Origin: Sphingobacterium hotanense
Lineage (GTDB): Bacteria > Bacteroidota > Bacteroidia > Sphingobacteriales > Sphingobacteriaceae
Reading direction: 5' to 3'
Assembly: GCF_008274825.1 (NCBI RefSeq)
Contig: NZ_CP030848.1
Span: 248,001-312,000 of the forward strand
DNA: 64,000 bases
Part shown: piece after piece, positions 43,525 through 52,803 of the stretch
Position numbering within the stretch: the stretch's first letter is position 1
Layout of the letters: each line of letters begins with the position of its first letter
Notes under the pieces: model-generated
What the model was told of the DNA's origin: nothing
The model's database searches: none
What the model saw: only the letters and a program-made list of their open reading frames with translations
Program-made: the position numbers and the translations under genes

Positions 43525-43976
43525 CTCGTATTTTCACCCGTATTTTTTGGACTTCGATTAAAGGTGTTTTTGAATCAATCTCACTGATTTTTCATTGATA
43601 TAGCCTATTTCTGTACGCCCGTAGAGCGTAATCCCGATCCTGCAAACCAGATCGCGCATTTCCTCCGTGTAGCCTCGTGTCTGATTTTCTCTGGGCAAAC
43701 GAGGGATCCGTATGGTCATGAGAAAGGGGACTATCATAACCGAAGTGTATAGCAAAAATACCAGACGGGTTCTGAAACCTACAATCATCAGTAAAGGGCA
43801 AGGGGCCCAGCCAGCTGCACACCGTGTGCCAGAGAGCCAGGTAATCCAACCGCTGCCCCCGTACCTTTGATGCCTTTCAACCCGTTAATTATTTGCAGAT
43901 ACCATGCTTCAACATGCCTATCCCCAACGTCGATCGAACAGTCAATCATCCTGCATCTATATTTGTGTTTTGCAAT
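43525..43976. other. Gene-poor stretch
   Basis: Two overlapping minus-strand frames (43558-43788 and 43592-43849) exist, but neither has a ribosome site or recognisable family. The stretch is probably non-coding or decayed. Confidence 0.35.
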
Positions 43977-44624
43977 TTAATATGCTGCAGTGAAACGTTC
44001 CTGATGGTGTTTTGGTTGTTGCACTTCATCCAATAAAACCACCGCTAGATCTTCCGGTGATAGCCTCGAAATGTTGTTTTGGTCCACAACAGGATGGTCT
44101 TTTCCTAAGCGGTATTGGCCGGTTCTCCCATCGGTTACGCCGGGGTGCATTTCAATGGCGGGGCTGAAAAATACCCAATCGAGCTCTTTTTCTTCCTTTA
44201 GAATATTCAGGTAATCCCTTGCAGCGATTGCTCCGGGCTTAATCTCTGCAGGAAAATCTGCCGAATCCACCAGTTGCTCATTGTCATTGCCATACAAGCT
44301 ACCTGCGCCACCAATCACAATTAGTCTCTTTACGCCAGAAGTTTTAACGGCTTGCTGAATGGATTTGGAACCGGCAAGGAAATCCTGGTATAAATTAGGG
44401 TTGGTCCAGCCTGCATTGAATGCGCTAATGACCACATCCTGATTTTTCAATGCTTTTGTTAGCTCCTCTACGTCATTCACGTCTACCGCGATTTTGCTAA
44501 TGTTTTCTGCAGAAATATTTTCTGCTTTCCTGGCAATACCGGTTACTTCCAAACCTCTGTTAAGGGCTTCGTTAACTAACTTTGAACCTACAAATCCACT
44601 GGCTCCGATAATAGCTACTTTCAT
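43977..44624 (-). CDS. YwnB/HSCARG-like NAD(P)-binding oxidoreductase
   Basis: 215 residues with a Rossmann N-terminus MKVAIIGASGFVGSKLV (GxxGxxG), VNDVEELTKALKNQDVVISA, VKRLIVIGGAGSLYG and DWVFFSPAIEM, the usual order of atypical short-chain dehydrogenases of the YwnB group. Such proteins sense or reduce quinone-type or electrophilic compounds; the substrate here is unknown. It is downstream of, and same strand as, an Rrf2 regulator 55 bases away, and both have a TGTAA-N9-TTACA site upstream. Confidence 0.88.
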   Translation of the reverse strand: MKVAIIGASGFVGSKLVNEALNRGLEVTGIARKAENISAENISKIAVDVNDVEELTKALKNQDVVISAFNAGWTNPNLYQDFLAGSKSIQQAVKTSGVKRLIVIGGAGSLYGNDNEQLVDSADFPAEIKPGAIAARDYLNILKEEKELDWVFFSPAIEMHPGVTDGRTGQYRLGKDHPVVDQNNISRLSPEDLAVVLLDEVQQPKHHQERFTAAY

Positions 44625-44643
44625 AATATTATTTGTTTTTATA

Positions 44644-44662
44644 TGTAATACTTTTTGTTACA
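44644..44662. promoter_or_regulatory. Candidate Rrf2 operator upstream of the oxidoreductase gene
   Basis: TGTAA-N9-TTACA, a 19-base inverted repeat 20 bases before the oxidoreductase ATG. The same arrangement with the same spacing precedes the Rrf2 gene itself. Confidence 0.6.
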
Positions 44663-44679
44663 ATTTGTGAAAAAAAAAT

Positions 44680-45090
44680 TTAATTGAACTGATCTACGAA
44701 ATCTTTTAAAGATTTATTTTTTAAAAAACTAACCACCACATCGTCTGTGCTGTCGAACAGTTTTTCCAGTTCTGTGTTAATCTCTTTGCCGATTGGACAT
44801 TTAGGATTGGTGCCATTATTTTTCTTTCCCAATACATGGGGATTTTTCACCGCATTAAAAATATCTGCCATCGTAATTTCGCAACTTGACACTTGCAGCA
44901 TGGTGCCTCCTTCTTTTCCTTTTTTACTTTGCACCCAGCCCAATTGATGTAAAACAGCAAGCTCTTTTCGAACAATGACAGGATTGATATTGATGCTTTC
45001 TGCAATCCATTCTGAACTCATCCATTGGCCGGGAAATTTCGCGAGCAAGGTCAAAATATGGATGATGGTTGCAAATCTTGTGTTGTTCAT
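44680..45090 (-). CDS. Rrf2-family transcriptional regulator (YwnA-like)
   Basis: 136 residues. Winged helix-turn-helix with ATIIHILTLLAKFPGQWMSS, WIAESININPVIVRKELAVL and LGWVQSKKGKEGGTMLQVS. A cysteine in CPIGKEI and one in SSCEIT replace the three-cysteine FeS cluster of IscR/NsrR, so a thiol-based redox switch, as in YwnA/HypR-like members, is more likely than an iron-sulphur cluster. The gene pairs with a YwnB-like oxidoreductase. The repeat at 45121-45139 suggests autoregulation. Confidence 0.9.
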   Translation of the reverse strand: MNNTRFATIIHILTLLAKFPGQWMSSEWIAESININPVIVRKELAVLHQLGWVQSKKGKEGGTMLQVSSCEITMADIFNAVKNPHVLGKKNNGTNPKCPIGKEINTELEKLFDSTDDVVVSFLKNKSLKDFVDQFN

Positions 45091-45120
45091 TATGATACAA
45101 AGCTAAGTAGAAATTTTAAA

Positions 45121-45139
45121 TGTAACAAATTATATTACA
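45121..45139. promoter_or_regulatory. Candidate Rrf2 operator upstream of the rrf2 gene
   Basis: TGTAA-CAAATTATA-TTACA, 30 bases upstream of the Rrf2 ATG, matches the arms and 9-base spacer of the site before the oxidoreductase gene. Confidence 0.6.
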
Positions 45140-46076
45140 ATTATCTTTTCATTTATTGAATGCGGCGGCTTTTAATAAATCTGGAAAGGATCTCTCAAAG
45201 ATCAAATTCTATTCACAGGTATCTACCTTTGTGCCTCAAAGACAACGCTAGGCAAGGTGATTTGTAGCCATCATAGCCCTTTTAGATATTTATGTGTAAA
45301 AAATAAAATAAGAGTAGGAAAGCATGATTCTAGGAGTATGGAGTAAATGTTAAAATATAAAATAAGAAGGGCTAAACGCTGGATAGGGAACTATTAAGTG
45401 TATTTCTCAGCATCACGACGATGTGGATAATACCTGGGAAAAATTAGGATTAAAGGACTTATTGACGAACGATATACAGCTAAACAAGTTTATAAATGGC
45501 TTAAACCTATTCGGTGATCGCATGAAGAGAAACAAAACCATGGAACTGTTTTCAGAAATCAGCCTGCGTTAGGTACATGATAAAAAAATGAAAGGAAAAT
45601 AGTCGAATCTAAATAATATCACTTCGGAAGTGAAATATAAGAAAGGCGGCAATAATATAACTAGAAATCGTTTAGCACTTTGTTCTTGACTCACCATTTT
45701 AAATCTCTTTAAAAGTTGAATGAAATGCTATCACTGTATGCACTTTCGAGCGGGATTTTGAAAGTAATTACAAAAAGCAACATGATGGATTAATTGAGAA
45801 TTTCTACTATTTAAGTTTCGCAACTACCGATACGTGAGGCTTGTGGGCTTCACAAGGGTATGAGCAGAAGGAAGCCTTGGAGATGATCCAATCAACACGC
45901 TAGGCAGGGAGAAAGGCGCGAGGCAATCCTAGTTTCGCTTTTCGTTACCACTAGGAATGTTTAGGCAGCTTAATAAAAGAATGGTTATACTCATCGCGAC
46001 GGCGGACCGACGGTTCTCGATTTTTTATGCACTAATATGCGCATTCACCTGGCTATCAATCTGTCTATTGATTGGA
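45140..46076. other. Gene-free stretch with protein-like remnant
   Basis: No intact gene. A plus-strand frame at 45411-45572 reads in a protein-like way (DVDNTWEKLGLKDLLTND, FINGLNLFGDRMKRN) but lacks a start codon and ends at TAG, so it may be a gene fragment. A 72-codon frame at 45957 lies partly antisense to egtB and is not supported. Confidence 0.4.
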
Positions 46077-47261
46077 TTAAAAGGCGAGTCTGATCCCAGT
46101 AAACTGCCAGCGCAGGGGCGCGTGAAAGAAATTTCGATAGCTTGTCCTGCTATGTCCGGTGGGCGTGGCCACTGAAGATCCACGGAGGACCTGTTGATTG
46201 ACCATGAACTTGCCATTATATTCGCCAATGGCTCCCGCTGATTTTTTAAAACGCGGATAGGCCTGATAGGCGCTGGCTGTCCATTCCCAACGCTGCCCCC
46301 AATTCAGGTGCTCGGCCGCAACTTCCCATTCAGCTTCGCTTGCCAGCCTGGCACTCTTCCACAAAGCATAGGCTGCAGCTTCGTAGTAACTAACGTGTGC
46401 TACAGGGCATGTGAGGTCCAGTTTTTTCAGGCCTGAAAGGGTATAGTGAAACCACTCGCCATCGATCCGATGCCAATAGAGGGGCGCTCCTATTCTGTGC
46501 TCCCGGACCCAGTCCCATCCCTGGGCATGCCAATGTTTAAAATTAACGTAGCCATCGTCCAAAATAAAATCCAGGTACTCGCCATTGCTCACCAATTCAT
46601 TGGCAATGCCAAAGTCCTCCAGAAACACCGTGTGTCTGCCCAGTTCGTTGTCGAAGCAAAAACCCTCGCCAGTATAGCCAATATCATAGAGCCCCGCCGG
46701 TAGATTCACGATCTTCTTGTCTGTTCCCGAATGGCAGGGTCGCTCTATCGGATTCTGGGTACTGTAAGCTGGAAAAAGCGGATTATGTCCCAAAATGTAT
46801 TTTATATCAGTCCATAGCAGTTCTTGGTGCTGCTGTTCATGGTTCAACCCAAGCTCAATCAGATGGAAAAGTTCCCTGCTGAGCATGCTGCTTTGCAAGA
46901 AAGCCTGCATCTGCTGGTCAACGTAGTGGCGATAGTCATATATTTGGTTTACTGTGGGGCGACTTAGATTGCCTCGATCTGTTCGGATGACACGGGCGCC
47001 CAGGGACTCATAATAACTATTGAATACGAAGTCGAAATTTTCGTTGAATGGTCGATATTTTTTATGGTGGGGCCGAAGAATGAAGGTCTCGAAAAACCAA
47101 GTCGTATGCCCCAGATGCCATTTGGGAGGGCTCACGAATTCAACTGGCTGTACGACAAAGTCTTCCGTGGCAAGGGGCTGGCAAATCCTCTCGGTCTGCG
47201 TACGCGTGGTTCTGTAGCGCTCCCACAAACCCTGTTGCTGTGTGTTTTGTTGTCTGATCAT
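46077..47261 (-). CDS. egtB: EgtB-like sulfoxide synthase of ergothioneine biosynthesis
   Basis: 394 residues. An N-terminal DinB-like domain (PPKWHLGHTTWFFETF near residue 50) carries one iron-binding histidine and LNHEQQHQELLWTDIKY carries the other two; a formylglycine-generating-enzyme-like domain follows (GYTGEGFCFDNELGRHTVFL, LVSNGEYLDFILDDGY, WEVAAEHLNWGQRWEWTASA, ending RNFFHAPLRWQFTGIRLAF). The enzyme joins a sulfur donor to trimethylhistidine using iron and oxygen. I prefer the ATG at 47261, because the ATG at 47294 lies inside the egtD coding end. It follows egtD by 10 bases. No egtA, egtC or egtE is nearby, so the sulfur donor may be cysteine directly. Confidence 0.9.
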   Translation of the reverse strand: MIRQQNTQQQGLWERYRTTRTQTERICQPLATEDFVVQPVEFVSPPKWHLGHTTWFFETFILRPHHKKYRPFNENFDFVFNSYYESLGARVIRTDRGNLSRPTVNQIYDYRHYVDQQMQAFLQSSMLSRELFHLIELGLNHEQQHQELLWTDIKYILGHNPLFPAYSTQNPIERPCHSGTDKKIVNLPAGLYDIGYTGEGFCFDNELGRHTVFLEDFGIANELVSNGEYLDFILDDGYVNFKHWHAQGWDWVREHRIGAPLYWHRIDGEWFHYTLSGLKKLDLTCPVAHVSYYEAAAYALWKSARLASEAEWEVAAEHLNWGQRWEWTASAYQAYPRFKKSAGAIGEYNGKFMVNQQVLRGSSVATPTGHSRTSYRNFFHAPLRWQFTGIRLAF

Positions 47262-47271
47262 ATCTTTAAGC

Positions 47272-48237
47272 TTATTGTACTTCCCATAAAACATCTAAGA
47301 ACCAATGACGGTGGTCGGTAAACTCCGCTACCATCTTAAATCCACACGCACTGCTCAGTTCCTCAAGCTGCTCTACCGTAAACTTTTGCGAGATCTCCAT
47401 ATAAATAGGTTCAAATTCTTTAAAAACAATTTGTTCTTCCAGAAGTGCTATGGTTTGATTCGCTAGGCTGATCAGATAACTCTTGCAAGCGCCTGTAATA
47501 GGATCATAAGTTTGATAATGTTTGAACCGATCGATGTCAAAATTCGTCTGCAACTCCCGGTTGAGCCGCAGCAGCAAATTTTTATTGAAAGCCGCTGTTA
47601 ATCCGCTGGAATCGTTATAGGCACGGAGTATAGTCTCTGGGTCTTTCCTCAAATCGAAGCCAATCAGTGCGAGGTCGCCCGCACGTAAGGACTGCCGGAG
47701 CGCAGTGCAGAAATGTTTGATCTCCGAAGATTCCATGTTACCGATATTTCCGCCAAGGAAAAGTACGAGCTTTCGAAAACCGGCAGCTCGGCTAATCTGC
47801 GGGAGGGTCTCCAGATTATCCCCTGACAAAGGCCGCACTTCCATGGCAGGTAAATACTCCGCTATCCGGCTTTTAAGCTGCGCGAGAATGTTTTCGGAGA
47901 AATCGACCGGGTGATAGCGTGAAGCAGGCGAAGTCTCATGGATAGCACGAAGGAGATACCGCGTTTTCTGCCCATCCCCGGCCCCCAGTTCGATAATGTC
48001 CAACGGCTGATCCTCGGCTCCACATAATTTCGCGATTCTCGGGCTATGTTGCTGAAAGATTTCTAATTCACAGTCGAAAGGGTAATATTCGGGCATCACC
48101 ATGATCTGCTGAAATAGTTCGTCGCCCCGCTTATCATAAAAATATTTAGCGTTCAAGTGTTTCGGGAAGCTTCGTAAGCCTGCTAGCGTTTCTTTATAAA
48201 TGTTACTGGCAGAAATGGTGTCACGGATATTACTCAT
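47272..48237 (-). CDS. egtD: EgtD, L-histidine N-alpha-methyltransferase
   Basis: 321 residues. It makes trimethylhistidine (hercynine) from histidine and three S-adenosylmethionines. The SAM-binding motif is DIIELGAGDGQKTRYLL near residue 83; LPEYYPFDCELEIFQQ-type substrate region (here MPEYYPFDCELEIFQQH) and LVLFLGGNIGNMESSEI match the family, and the end MEISQKFTVEQLEELSSACG with HWFLDVLWEV is typical. It is first of a two-gene operon with egtB. Family assignment is firm. Confidence 0.95.
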   Translation of the reverse strand: MSNIRDTISASNIYKETLAGLRSFPKHLNAKYFYDKRGDELFQQIMVMPEYYPFDCELEIFQQHSPRIAKLCGAEDQPLDIIELGAGDGQKTRYLLRAIHETSPASRYHPVDFSENILAQLKSRIAEYLPAMEVRPLSGDNLETLPQISRAAGFRKLVLFLGGNIGNMESSEIKHFCTALRQSLRAGDLALIGFDLRKDPETILRAYNDSSGLTAAFNKNLLLRLNRELQTNFDIDRFKHYQTYDPITGACKSYLISLANQTIALLEEQIVFKEFEPIYMEISQKFTVEQLEELSSACGFKMVAEFTDHRHWFLDVLWEVQ

Positions 48238-48354
48238 CTTTTTCGGGTTTGGTTTGATTCATTTCGAGCTGGCATTTCTTGTATAATTTCATTAAATTGA
48301 GTCGCCATACTAAGGGAACAAACTACGACTGCACTTGTTTTCAAGGATGTTGCC

Positions 48355-48495
48355 ATGCAATTTTTATTAATCTATATTTTCACGTTCTTTTTCACGCTAG
48401 CGTTGCGTCATCTTTCCGCAAATGAAGTGGCTGGCGGCCAACGATCCATTAATGTTATCGAGAACATGAAGAATTTATTCAACGACCAAATGTAA
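48355..48495 (+). CDS. Possible 46-residue single-helix membrane peptide
   Basis: Frame from ATG 48355 to TAA 48495: hydrophobic start MQFLLIYIFTFFFTLALRHL, then a charged tail (SINVIENMKNLFNDQM). AAGGATG lies just upstream as a possible ribosome site. It directly precedes the membrane-protein gene at 48499. Too short to be sure it is expressed. Confidence 0.3.
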   Translation: MQFLLIYIFTFFFTLALRHLSANEVAGGQRSINVIENMKNLFNDQM

Positions 48496-48498
48496 TAC

Positions 48499-48882
48499 AT
48501 GCGTATGCTTTTTCCATCTCCTGCTACAGAGAGTTTTAGAGATTATTTGCTAGCACTCTTAGTCCTTTGCAACTTCTACATGAATGTTTCGCAAGTTGGC
48601 CGGGCACGAGGAGCCCAAAAGCGTCTGCCGCTGGATCGCAGAGCCCTCCTTTTTCGATGGGGGCTTGCCTTCCATAGCGTGCTGGCGAGTGCTGCTCTTG
48701 CTGTTTCAATTTTATTCCGTGAAAGGGAGTGCTTTATCTGGCTATTGACGACGGGTCTGCTGTGGAGCATGGAATCCAGCCTGCTTGCCCTTAATCTCCT
48801 TGGAGAGAAAAGAGGCGTCTTTCTACAGCTGTGTCCTTCCATTTTGGTGGCTTTCATCGAGTGTTACCTACGGAGCCAGTAG
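48499..48882 (+). CDS. Small membrane protein, unrecognised
   Basis: 127 residues with about four hydrophobic segments (YLLALLVLCNFYMNVSQ, GLAFHSVLASAALAVSILF, CFIWLLTTGLLWSMESSLLAL, LQLCPSILVAFIECYL). No family known to me. It stands alone on the plus strand between the ergothioneine operon and a STAS-type gene. The length, hydrophobic pattern and base use support a real gene, but there is no operon context. Confidence 0.5.
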   Translation: MRMLFPSPATESFRDYLLALLVLCNFYMNVSQVGRARGAQKRLPLDRRALLFRWGLAFHSVLASAALAVSILFRERECFIWLLTTGLLWSMESSLLALNLLGEKRGVFLQLCPSILVAFIECYLRSQ

Positions 48883-49128
48883 CTCCGTTCGGCCGCTGGA
48901 GGATTGCCGCAATGGTCATTGAATAGACGCCCTTCTTCTCAAAGGAACAGGTATGGTTTGATTCCGCTGCATAAAGCGGCTCCTTCTTCGCTGTTTGAGA
49001 CGTTCTTTCAGGAGGGTAGGAAACCACAAATGTGAGCGATTGCTCGATACCACAGCCTATGATATTTGGATATTGCGAAGCCCTTTGACAACTAATTCGG
49101 AGCGCAGGTGTTCTTGAAGAAAAAGATC

Positions 49129-49500
49129 ATGATCAAACAAGAAACAGGGATGCCCCAGAATATAGTTGCCTTCCGCGCTTGGGGCGAAGTGACAGCACAG
49201 GATTTTAAAGAAGTCGTCTTACCAGCCATAGCAGATCTAGTGAGCAAGATTGATGAAATTAATTTTATTTTAATTTTAGACACCTCCCCCGCAGATTTCA
49301 CTATTGGAGCCTGGCTGCAGGATGCTTGGGCAGGGATTCGTGATTTGACAAAGTGGAACCGTGCTGCGATCGTAACCGGGAATGAGATGGTAGAAAAAAT
49401 AACGCCTGTTTTTTCGGCGCTCATGATTGGGACTTTCAAAACGTATTCCCATACGCAGATGAATGAAGCCATCAACTGGGTGAGCAGTGGGACATCATGA
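49129..49500 (+). CDS. SpoIIAA-like (STAS-type) protein
   Basis: 123 residues from the ATG at 49129. The pattern NIVAFRAWGEVTAQDFKEVV, INFILILDTSPADFTIGAW, DLTKWNRAAIVTGNEMVE and MIGTFKTYSHTQMNEAINWV matches the SpoIIAA-like DUF3478 family (alternating strands and helices). It lacks the phosphorylatable serine motif of true anti-anti-sigma factors. Homologues are often stress-linked or of unknown function. A GTG at 49108 could also start the frame. Confidence 0.85.
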   Translation: MIKQETGMPQNIVAFRAWGEVTAQDFKEVVLPAIADLVSKIDEINFILILDTSPADFTIGAWLQDAWAGIRDLTKWNRAAIVTGNEMVEKITPVFSALMIGTFKTYSHTQMNEAINWVSSGTS

Positions 49501-49903
49501 GAAAATTGCGGGGCCAGCTGATGTTTGCCCTCCAGCTTCTAGCGAGTTAGTTTAAAGCGTGGCTTTGACTAGCTTTTTAAGATGCGATCCTTTTTTTAAA
49601 GGTCCCTCTACTCGGCGCACAACCCCGCCAAAGCAGGGCGAGCATTTAAGCAATAAGGCATGACGTTCCATATACCGCGCGATAGCAACATCATATATTA
49701 CTATTCACTTTTTTTGTTTTTCCGATAAGACTCCTGCCTCAGCAAAGCGTAAAGGTATGGGCTGAGCTGACCTGGTTATGTCTCGGACGGAGATGGATGT
49801 TTAAAGAGAATAAACACGTCCGCGAAGGAATATAAACGGAGATCGCAACAACACATGATGGATAAAGCGAAATAATTGATTAAATTGTACCAAAACCTAA
49901 AAA
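49501..49903. other. Intergenic region before a sensor kinase
   Basis: No gene or hairpin I can support. It should hold the promoter of the kinase at 49904. Confidence 0.4.
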
Positions 49904-50986
49904 ATGGATACGCAGCCAATCCCTCCGCTTACGGACAACACCCATTTCCTGATGTTTTCTTTCGATTTGGACAGTGGACGCATTACCGATACAAATCAGC
50001 TATTCCGCCAGCGATTCAAGTTTTTGTCCATAAAGGGCACGTTTGAAGATTTTCTTAAGCATTTACATGCCCAAGACCGTGATCGGCTACTGTCTTTGTT
50101 ACCGTTTAGCGAACATAAGGCAATCCAAGGGCTTATCCTGCGATTTTTCCTCGGCGAGGACATTCGTCATCTAAAGTGCAACTTCTACCCAATCAAGCAG
50201 GGGGGACAGGTATTCGCATTAATTGAAGACATTACCCAAAACGTGGAGTACAACGATAATTTATTAAAACATAATGCGAAAAAGAATGCGATTCTTACCA
50301 TATTGAGTCACGATGTGGCTGGTGCGCTATCGACTGCCGTCAATTTGATAGACCTTGCACAACGCAAGGCTCAGCTAGGGGAGGTGCAAATGGTACAGGA
50401 GGCGCTTACAGCGGCGAAAGACATCTGCAAAAGCAATATTTCGATGATTCGTACATTTTTGAAGAAGGAGTTCCTCGCGACCCTGAGCGTGCCTTTGAAT
50501 ACAGATCGCCACGATATCGTGCATAGCCTGCGGAACCTGAGCGATCAATATAAGGTTATGCAAAGCGAGTTGGGCATCGAAGTTTTGTTCCGGTCCAATA
50601 AAGAACATATATATATGGAGACTGACCGCGACAAGCTCATCCAGGTATTCAATAATTTGATTTCTAATGCCCTCAAGTTTACGCCCAAAGGGGGCACGGT
50701 AACGCTCTGCGCTACAGAAAAGGAGACTGTAATCGAGCTATCGGTACAAGACAACGGAATTGGGATTCCCGACCATCTGAAAGAGGATATTTTTACCAAA
50801 TTTAGTCTGGCAAAACGAGAAGCTTTAAACGGAGAAGATTCCCATGGGATAGGACTATGGGTAATCAAAATTATGGTAGAGTGGTTAGGAGGTAACATCC
50901 ATTTCGAAAGCCAGGAAAACAAGGGCACGAATTTTTTGGTCACCTTTTTTAAGGGTACAAGCAAAGTGGGGGATAAATTGACGTAG
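49904..50986 (+). CDS. PAS-domain sensor histidine kinase
   Basis: 360 residues, no membrane helix, so cytoplasmic. A PAS-like domain (~10-125: FLMFSFDLDSGRITDTNQLF, FFLGEDIRHLKCNFYPIKQGG) precedes an H-box with the unusual motif ILTILSHDVAGALSTAVNLI (His136). The ATPase domain has NNLISNALKFTPKGGTV, DNGIGIPDHLKEDIF and HGIGLWVIKIMVEWLGGN. No response regulator is adjacent; the partner is unknown. It stands alone on the plus strand, 150 bases before an AsmA-like gene. Confidence 0.92.
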   Translation: MDTQPIPPLTDNTHFLMFSFDLDSGRITDTNQLFRQRFKFLSIKGTFEDFLKHLHAQDRDRLLSLLPFSEHKAIQGLILRFFLGEDIRHLKCNFYPIKQGGQVFALIEDITQNVEYNDNLLKHNAKKNAILTILSHDVAGALSTAVNLIDLAQRKAQLGEVQMVQEALTAAKDICKSNISMIRTFLKKEFLATLSVPLNTDRHDIVHSLRNLSDQYKVMQSELGIEVLFRSNKEHIYMETDRDKLIQVFNNLISNALKFTPKGGTVTLCATEKETVIELSVQDNGIGIPDHLKEDIFTKFSLAKREALNGEDSHGIGLWVIKIMVEWLGGNIHFESQENKGTNFLVTFFKGTSKVGDKLT

Positions 50987-51135
50987 CTACCTTTTCATTA
51001 CCCTGTTCTTAAGCAAGGAACGGCTTTCCCCGGGGCTAGCGCTGCTGATCGCTCGCTACCTCAGATTTCAGCTGAATGGTTTGGGTCAATTTGTAGTGCC
51101 AGCTGAACTATCTGTCCTAGTAGCTGTTCTTTATA

Positions 51136-52803
51136 GTGATGATTGAAAGAAAAGGTCACTTCCTTTATCAGGTACCTGGCAGAACAGTGCTGCTGGTCGC
51201 TGCTTTCGTGCTGACCATCGTGGTACTCGGCCTCTCGCTGCGCCCTGTTTTAGAGCGCACACTGACGAGAAAATTGCAGGAAAGTGCACAGGGCAAATTC
51301 AACCTAACGCTCGAAGGTGCCCGACTGGAACTCTTTCCTCTTCGCCTGCACATAGAACATCTACGTGCATCTTCCGACAGCGCTGTAGCCCTGCGGGAAA
51401 AGGACGCGTTTCAGCCCTGGGAGTTTCAGGCAGAAGGGGTGTCGATCAACGGGCTTTCGGTATGGCCTGCCGTTTTCAGCAAAAAGATTTCGATCAAAAC
51501 TATAACGATCGATACCCTTATGCTTGATATTTCCAGGACTTCTAGCGATGGGAATAGTGAGTCGGGCTACCAGAAGATCTTGGTGTCAGTTCGCCAGAAG
51601 ATAAATTCCCTAGCGGTAGATGAGTTTTCGATAGCTTCTTTGAACCTTTCTTATAAAAATGCTGCACGTCCCCTGAGGCCCCTGTGGCGTATTGAGGAAC
51701 TTCAGTTTTCAGCCAAAGGATTTTTAATCGATAGCAGCACCCGGGACGACAACGACCGGATTTTTCTATTTACTGATTTTCAGCTAACCATTCCTAAATG
51801 GAAAATTGATCTCCCCCAGACGCCTTACCAGCTCCATTTGGAGGAACTGGCAGTGAATTCTCGCCACAAAGAGGTGTCGATTGGTCAACTTAAGCTTACA
51901 CCGCGCATCTCTAGAGCAGATTATGTCAGGCAGGACCGCCAGAATAAAGCGTTAATCGATTTGGTCCTGAGGAGCTTCACGATATCCGGTGTTGACTTTT
52001 TACAGCTGAGCAAATCCGGGAAGCTTATCGCAGAAACGGCCAATATCGATAAAGGAACCCTGGAGCTGTTCAAGGATAAACGCTTCCAGAAAGAAACGGT
52101 ATCAAAAATAGGGCAATCCCCTGCCCAGCAACTGATGCAGATTCCGATATGCTTTAGCATACCGCACATAAAAATCAGCGATTTCGATCTTTCCTATCAG
52201 GAGATCGGCGAAAAATATGGAAGACAGGGTAGGATAGACTTCAATGCCATTCATGGCAGTCTCGCCAACGTGACCAACGACACGACAGTTTTACGCAAGA
52301 AGCCGTTACTGGTGGCAGATTTGAGGGGTCGCATTTATGGTCAGGGAGAACTCCAAGCATTATTCAAGTTCAATCTCCTGAGCCCCAAAGGAGCATATTC
52401 CTACCGCGGTTCCCTGAGCCTCATGTCGATGCTGCACTTCAACAGTATTCTGACTCCACTGCTCAATATTCGAGTCGCTTCTGGGAGCTTGCGCCATGCC
52501 GCCTTTGATATACAGGCGGACGAGTGGAACAGCAGAGGAACAATGGATTTTAAATATCACGGTTTTGGTTTGGAGATACTTAACAAACCAAGCAAGGGCG
52601 GGGGAAAGAAAGCTATTGTTTCTTTTTTCGCGAACAAGTTTATCATCAACGATAGTAATCCCGATGCGAATGAGCGATATCGTCGCGCAGAAATAGCGCA
52701 GCAACGCGTAGCGGAGCACCCTTTTTTCAAATCTATTTGGAAAACGCTTTTGGAAGGCATTATGTATTCCACTGGCGTTAATCCCAAGTTCGTTCCCGAT
52801 TAA
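51136..52803 (+). CDS. AsmA/DUF748-like envelope protein
   Basis: 555 residues. One N-terminal membrane helix (TVLLVAAFVLTIVVLGLSLR) anchors a long beta-rich periplasmic part: LTRKLQESAQGKFNLTLEGA, LELFPLRLHIEHLRAS, TIDTLMLDISRT, ending with IWKTLLEGIMYSTGVNP. This is the AsmA-like layout of an anchored, repeated beta-groove that may carry lipids between membranes; that function is inferred from related families. Start could also be the next ATG at 51139. Confidence 0.75.
   Translation: MMIERKGHFLYQVPGRTVLLVAAFVLTIVVLGLSLRPVLERTLTRKLQESAQGKFNLTLEGARLELFPLRLHIEHLRASSDSAVALREKDAFQPWEFQAEGVSINGLSVWPAVFSKKISIKTITIDTLMLDISRTSSDGNSESGYQKILVSVRQKINSLAVDEFSIASLNLSYKNAARPLRPLWRIEELQFSAKGFLIDSSTRDDNDRIFLFTDFQLTIPKWKIDLPQTPYQLHLEELAVNSRHKEVSIGQLKLTPRISRADYVRQDRQNKALIDLVLRSFTISGVDFLQLSKSGKLIAETANIDKGTLELFKDKRFQKETVSKIGQSPAQQLMQIPICFSIPHIKISDFDLSYQEIGEKYGRQGRIDFNAIHGSLANVTNDTTVLRKKPLLVADLRGRIYGQGELQALFKFNLLSPKGAYSYRGSLSLMSMLHFNSILTPLLNIRVASGSLRHAAFDIQADEWNSRGTMDFKYHGFGLEILNKPSKGGGKKAIVSFFANKFIINDSNPDANERYRRAEIAQQRVAEHPFFKSIWKTLLEGIMYSTGVNPKFVPD

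Noticed and set aside
45411..45572. Plus-strand protein-like frame DVDNTWEKLGLKDLLTND
   Set aside because: No start codon before most of the frame and a stop at 45572. It may be a fragment, but I cannot name a family, so it is not called as a gene.
45957..46175. 72-codon plus-strand frame with a hydrophobic segment
   Set aside because: Its second half is antisense to the conserved C-terminus of egtB.
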